DNA from: Bacteroidota bacterium
Lineage (GTDB): Bacteria; Bacteroidota; Bacteroidia; 2-12-FULL-35-15
Reading direction: 5' to 3'
Length of the DNA: 8,131 bases
Assembly: GCA_023251855.1 (NCBI GenBank)
Contig: JAHEYA010000093.1
Span: forward strand, 1 to 8,131
Part shown: piece after piece, positions 6,048-8,131 of the stretch
How the letters are laid out: each line of letters opens with the position of its first letter
Numbering within the stretch: position 1 is the first letter of the stretch
Position numbers and translations under genes: made by a program
Notes under the pieces: model-generated
The model's database searches: none
Seen by the model: only the letters and a program-made list of their open reading frames with translations
What the model was told of the DNA's origin: nothing

Positions 6048-7646
6048 GTGAAAACCTACCAACTTTTTTTACTTTCCTTATTAAGTGCATTACTGTTGGC
6101 ATTTGGATGGTTTCCGAATGGCTTTATTCCACTTGTATTTATTGCATTTGTTCCTCTTTTAATTGTTGAACAAAGTATATTTCAAAATCCTGAAAAATAC
6201 AGATCACTCACACTTTTCGTTTGTAGTTATATCACATTTTTTATCTGGAATATTTTAACAACCTGGTGGATAAAAAATGCTTCATATGGTGGTGCTGCAA
6301 TGGCAATCATGTGTAATGCGTTGCTGATGACCATTACTTTTATGTTGTTTCACAAAGTAAAAAAACGTGTTGGAGAAAAATGGGGAAATATATTATTTGC
6401 TAGTTTTTGGATTACTTTTGAATTTTTACATCTGGATTGGGACCTTACGTGGACGTGGCTTACACTAGGAAATGCTTTCGCGGTTACTCCTAACTGGGTA
6501 CAATGGTATGAATATACAGGAGTTTTTGGCGGAAGTTTATGGATACTTAGTGTTAATTGCTTGGTATTTTCCTGGTATCATTCTGTTAGTGGTAAATTTC
6601 AAATTTCAAAAAGTAAAATCATTGGATTAGTGGTTTTAATAGTCTTTCCAATAGCAATCTCTTATTTTGTTTTGGCTTTTTCCATTAATTTAAAAGAAGA
6701 AACGAATGTTGTAATAGTTCAACCCAATATTGATCCCTACAATGAAAAATTTGGAGGAGGGTATGCAGAACAACTTCATAAAATGTTGGAGTTAGCATCC
6801 CAAAAAACGGATTCAACGACAGATTATTTGTTTTTTCCTGAAACAGCTTTAACAGAAGATATTTGGGAGCATGAACTGCAACAAAGTGCAAGTGTTAAAA
6901 CGTTGAAACAGTACTTGAAAGAGTATCCAAAACTTAAAATTATTATTGGAGCGTCAACAGCAAAGCTGTATCAGAAAAACGAACTTTTATCATTAACGGC
7001 ATGCAAATTTACAAATGGAGATGCCTATTACGATGCATATAATACGGCATTTCAATTGGATAGTACCAATAGAATACAGATATATCATAAATCGAAATTA
7101 GTACCGGGAGTTGAAAAAATGCCATTCCCATTTATTTTTAAATACCTTGGAAAATTAGCAATTGATCTGGGTGGAACAACAGGTAGCTTGGGAATACAAA
7201 AGGAACGAACTGTATTCGCTTCACCTGATAATAAATTGAAAGCAGCACCCGTAATTTGTTATGAAAGCGTTTATGGAGAGTATGTTTCGGAGTATGTAAC
7301 TAATGGAGCTCAATTTATTGCAATCATTACAAATGATGGCTGGTGGGGCGATACACCAGGATACAAACAACATTTAAAGTATGGTACCCTAAGAGCTATT
7401 GAAACACGCAGATACATAGCGCGTTCTGCAAACACCGGTATTTCCTGTATCATCACTGATAAAGGAGAAATCCAGCAAGCTACCAACTGGTGGGTTCCTG
7501 CAGTTATTTCTAGTCAAATTAAATTAAACAATGAACTAACATTTTATACAAAGTATGGTGATTATATAGCTAGAGCAGCAATGTATTTGTCATTGATTCT
7601 GATTTTATATTCGTGGCTTATACGATTTAAAGTGGTTAGAAAATAA
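6048..7646 (+). CDS. lnt: apolipoprotein N-acyltransferase
   Basis: Lnt adds the third acyl chain to the N-terminal cysteine of lipoproteins in the inner membrane, using phospholipid as donor. With GTG at 6048 the protein has 532 residues, normal for the family. The N-terminal half holds about seven hydrophobic helices (about 5-22, 25-41, 54-72, 85-101, 113-128, 160-177, 190-211). The nitrilase-type domain (about 221-490) carries the full triad: E265 in F-P-E-T-A, K348 in Y-H-K-S-K-L-V-P, and C404 in I-C-Y-E-S, with supporting acids E356 and E406. A last helix (about 510-527) follows. The frame stays open upstream to a TTG at 5961, but those 29 residues lack family character, while GTG directly precedes the first membrane helix. 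A TACTTTCG at 6024-6031 resembles a -7 element, weakly. hemH follows after 12 bp, so the two are probably co-transcribed. Confidence 0.94.
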   Translation: MKTYQLFLLSLLSALLLAFGWFPNGFIPLVFIAFVPLLIVEQSIFQNPEKYRSLTLFVCSYITFFIWNILTTWWIKNASYGGAAMAIMCNALLMTITFMLFHKVKKRVGEKWGNILFASFWITFEFLHLDWDLTWTWLTLGNAFAVTPNWVQWYEYTGVFGGSLWILSVNCLVFSWYHSVSGKFQISKSKIIGLVVLIVFPIAISYFVLAFSINLKEETNVVIVQPNIDPYNEKFGGGYAEQLHKMLELASQKTDSTTDYLFFPETALTEDIWEHELQQSASVKTLKQYLKEYPKLKIIIGASTAKLYQKNELLSLTACKFTNGDAYYDAYNTAFQLDSTNRIQIYHKSKLVPGVEKMPFPFIFKYLGKLAIDLGGTTGSLGIQKERTVFASPDNKLKAAPVICYESVYGEYVSEYVTNGAQFIAIITNDGWWGDTPGYKQHLKYGTLRAIETRRYIARSANTGISCIITDKGEIQQATNWWVPAVISSQIKLNNELTFYTKYGDYIARAAMYLSLILILYSWLIRFKVVRK

Positions 7647-7658
7647 TTAAAATAGTTT

Positions 7659-8131
7659 ATGAAAACCGGTGTATTGCTTATTAATCTTGGAACACCCGAT
7701 AGTCCAAAAACTTCGGACGTAAGAAAATATTTAACACAATTTTTGAATGATCCTCGTGTAATTGATATTAATCCGGTTGCCAGGTTTTTATTGGTGAATG
7801 GAATTATTGTTCCGTTTCGTGCGGCTAAATCAGCTAAACTTTATCAGCATATATGGACCAAAGAAGGTTCGCCACTTTTAATAAATAGTATGAAAGTGAA
7901 ATCCTTACTACAAGAGGCATTGGGAGATTCTTATCTAGTTGAATTAGGAATGAGGTATCAGTGCCCTTCTTTGGAATCAGCAGTTAATAAGTTACGTAAA
8001 GCACAGGTAAAAAAAATAATTATAATTCCATTATACCCTCAGTATGCTTCATCAAGCACAGGTTCTTCGGTTGAAGAAGCGTTGAGGATTATTGGTAAAT
8101 GGGAAGTGACACCCAGTGTTGAAATTATTTC
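7659..8131 (+). CDS. hemH: ferrochelatase, N-terminal part (runs off the window)
   Basis: Ferrochelatase inserts ferrous iron into a porphyrin in the last steps of heme synthesis. ATG at 7659-7661 opens a frame with no stop before the window ends, giving 157 complete codons of the roughly 330-350 expected. Family motifs are clear: L-L-I-N-L-G-T-P-D-S at 6-15, F-L-N-D-P-R-V-I-D at 28-36, Y-Q-H-I-W-x-x-E-G-S-P-L at 62-73, G-M-R-Y at 97-100, and P-L-Y-P-Q-Y-A-S-S-S-T-G-S at 124-136. The catalytic histidine of the S-x-H-G/S-x-P type should come just after the window end and is not visible. The start is 12 bp behind the lnt stop on the same strand, with no terminator between, which suggests one transcript. 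There is no obvious Shine-Dalgarno site. Confidence 0.95.
   Translation, partial: MKTGVLLINLGTPDSPKTSDVRKYLTQFLNDPRVIDINPVARFLLVNGIIVPFRAAKSAKLYQHIWTKEGSPLLINSMKVKSLLQEALGDSYLVELGMRYQCPSLESAVNKLRKAQVKKIIIIPLYPQYASSSTGSSVEEALRIIGKWEVTPSVEII

Noticed and set aside
6685..6891. 68-codon open frame on the minus strand
   Set aside because: Antisense to the catalytic domain of lnt, with no supporting features.

Overview
The window looks like a chromosomal segment of a member of the Bacteroidota. The reasons are its visibly AT-rich sequence, a C-terminal type IX secretion (T9SS) sorting domain, a PorV/PorQ-family outer-membrane protein, near absence of Shine-Dalgarno-like sites, and a TAnnTTTG-type promoter candidate. 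Order and genus cannot be fixed from the sequence alone. No rRNA, CRISPR array, transposase, phage gene or recognisable defence system was seen.

Left part (1-1875). A rho-independent terminator sits at the left edge, probably behind the 3' tip of a tRNA cut by the window border. Three minus-strand genes follow, read from right to left: pssA (phosphatidylserine synthase), purS (small subunit of FGAM synthase) and a DinB-fold protein. purS and the DinB-like gene abut or overlap, and the DinB-like gene has no usable ATG. A 74-bp imperfect inverted repeat lies between pssA and purS.

Middle part (1876-5960). The roughly 250-bp gap upstream of the next gene carries two related palindromes about 70 bp apart. 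A PorV/PorQ-family outer-membrane beta-barrel gene on the plus strand then converges on a long minus-strand gene for a T9SS-exported surface protein. That 848-residue protein has seven propeller-like repeats, six two-cysteine modules, an Ig-like segment and a T9SS type A sorting domain. The PorV/PorQ-family protein and this cargo-like protein are end to end, 57 bp apart, so a functional link through secretion is plausible but not shown.

Right part (5961-8131). lnt (apolipoprotein N-acyltransferase) and hemH (ferrochelatase, cut by the window end) lie on the plus strand with a 12-bp gap and are probably co-transcribed. Cell-envelope functions dominate: phosphatidylserine synthesis, lipoprotein acylation, an outer-membrane barrel and a secreted surface protein. 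Purine and heme synthesis genes lie among them.

I found no convincing new multi-gene system. The most original observation is in the surface protein: the seven-repeat domain contains exactly two cysteines, one at each end, which suggests a disulfide closing a seven-bladed propeller.
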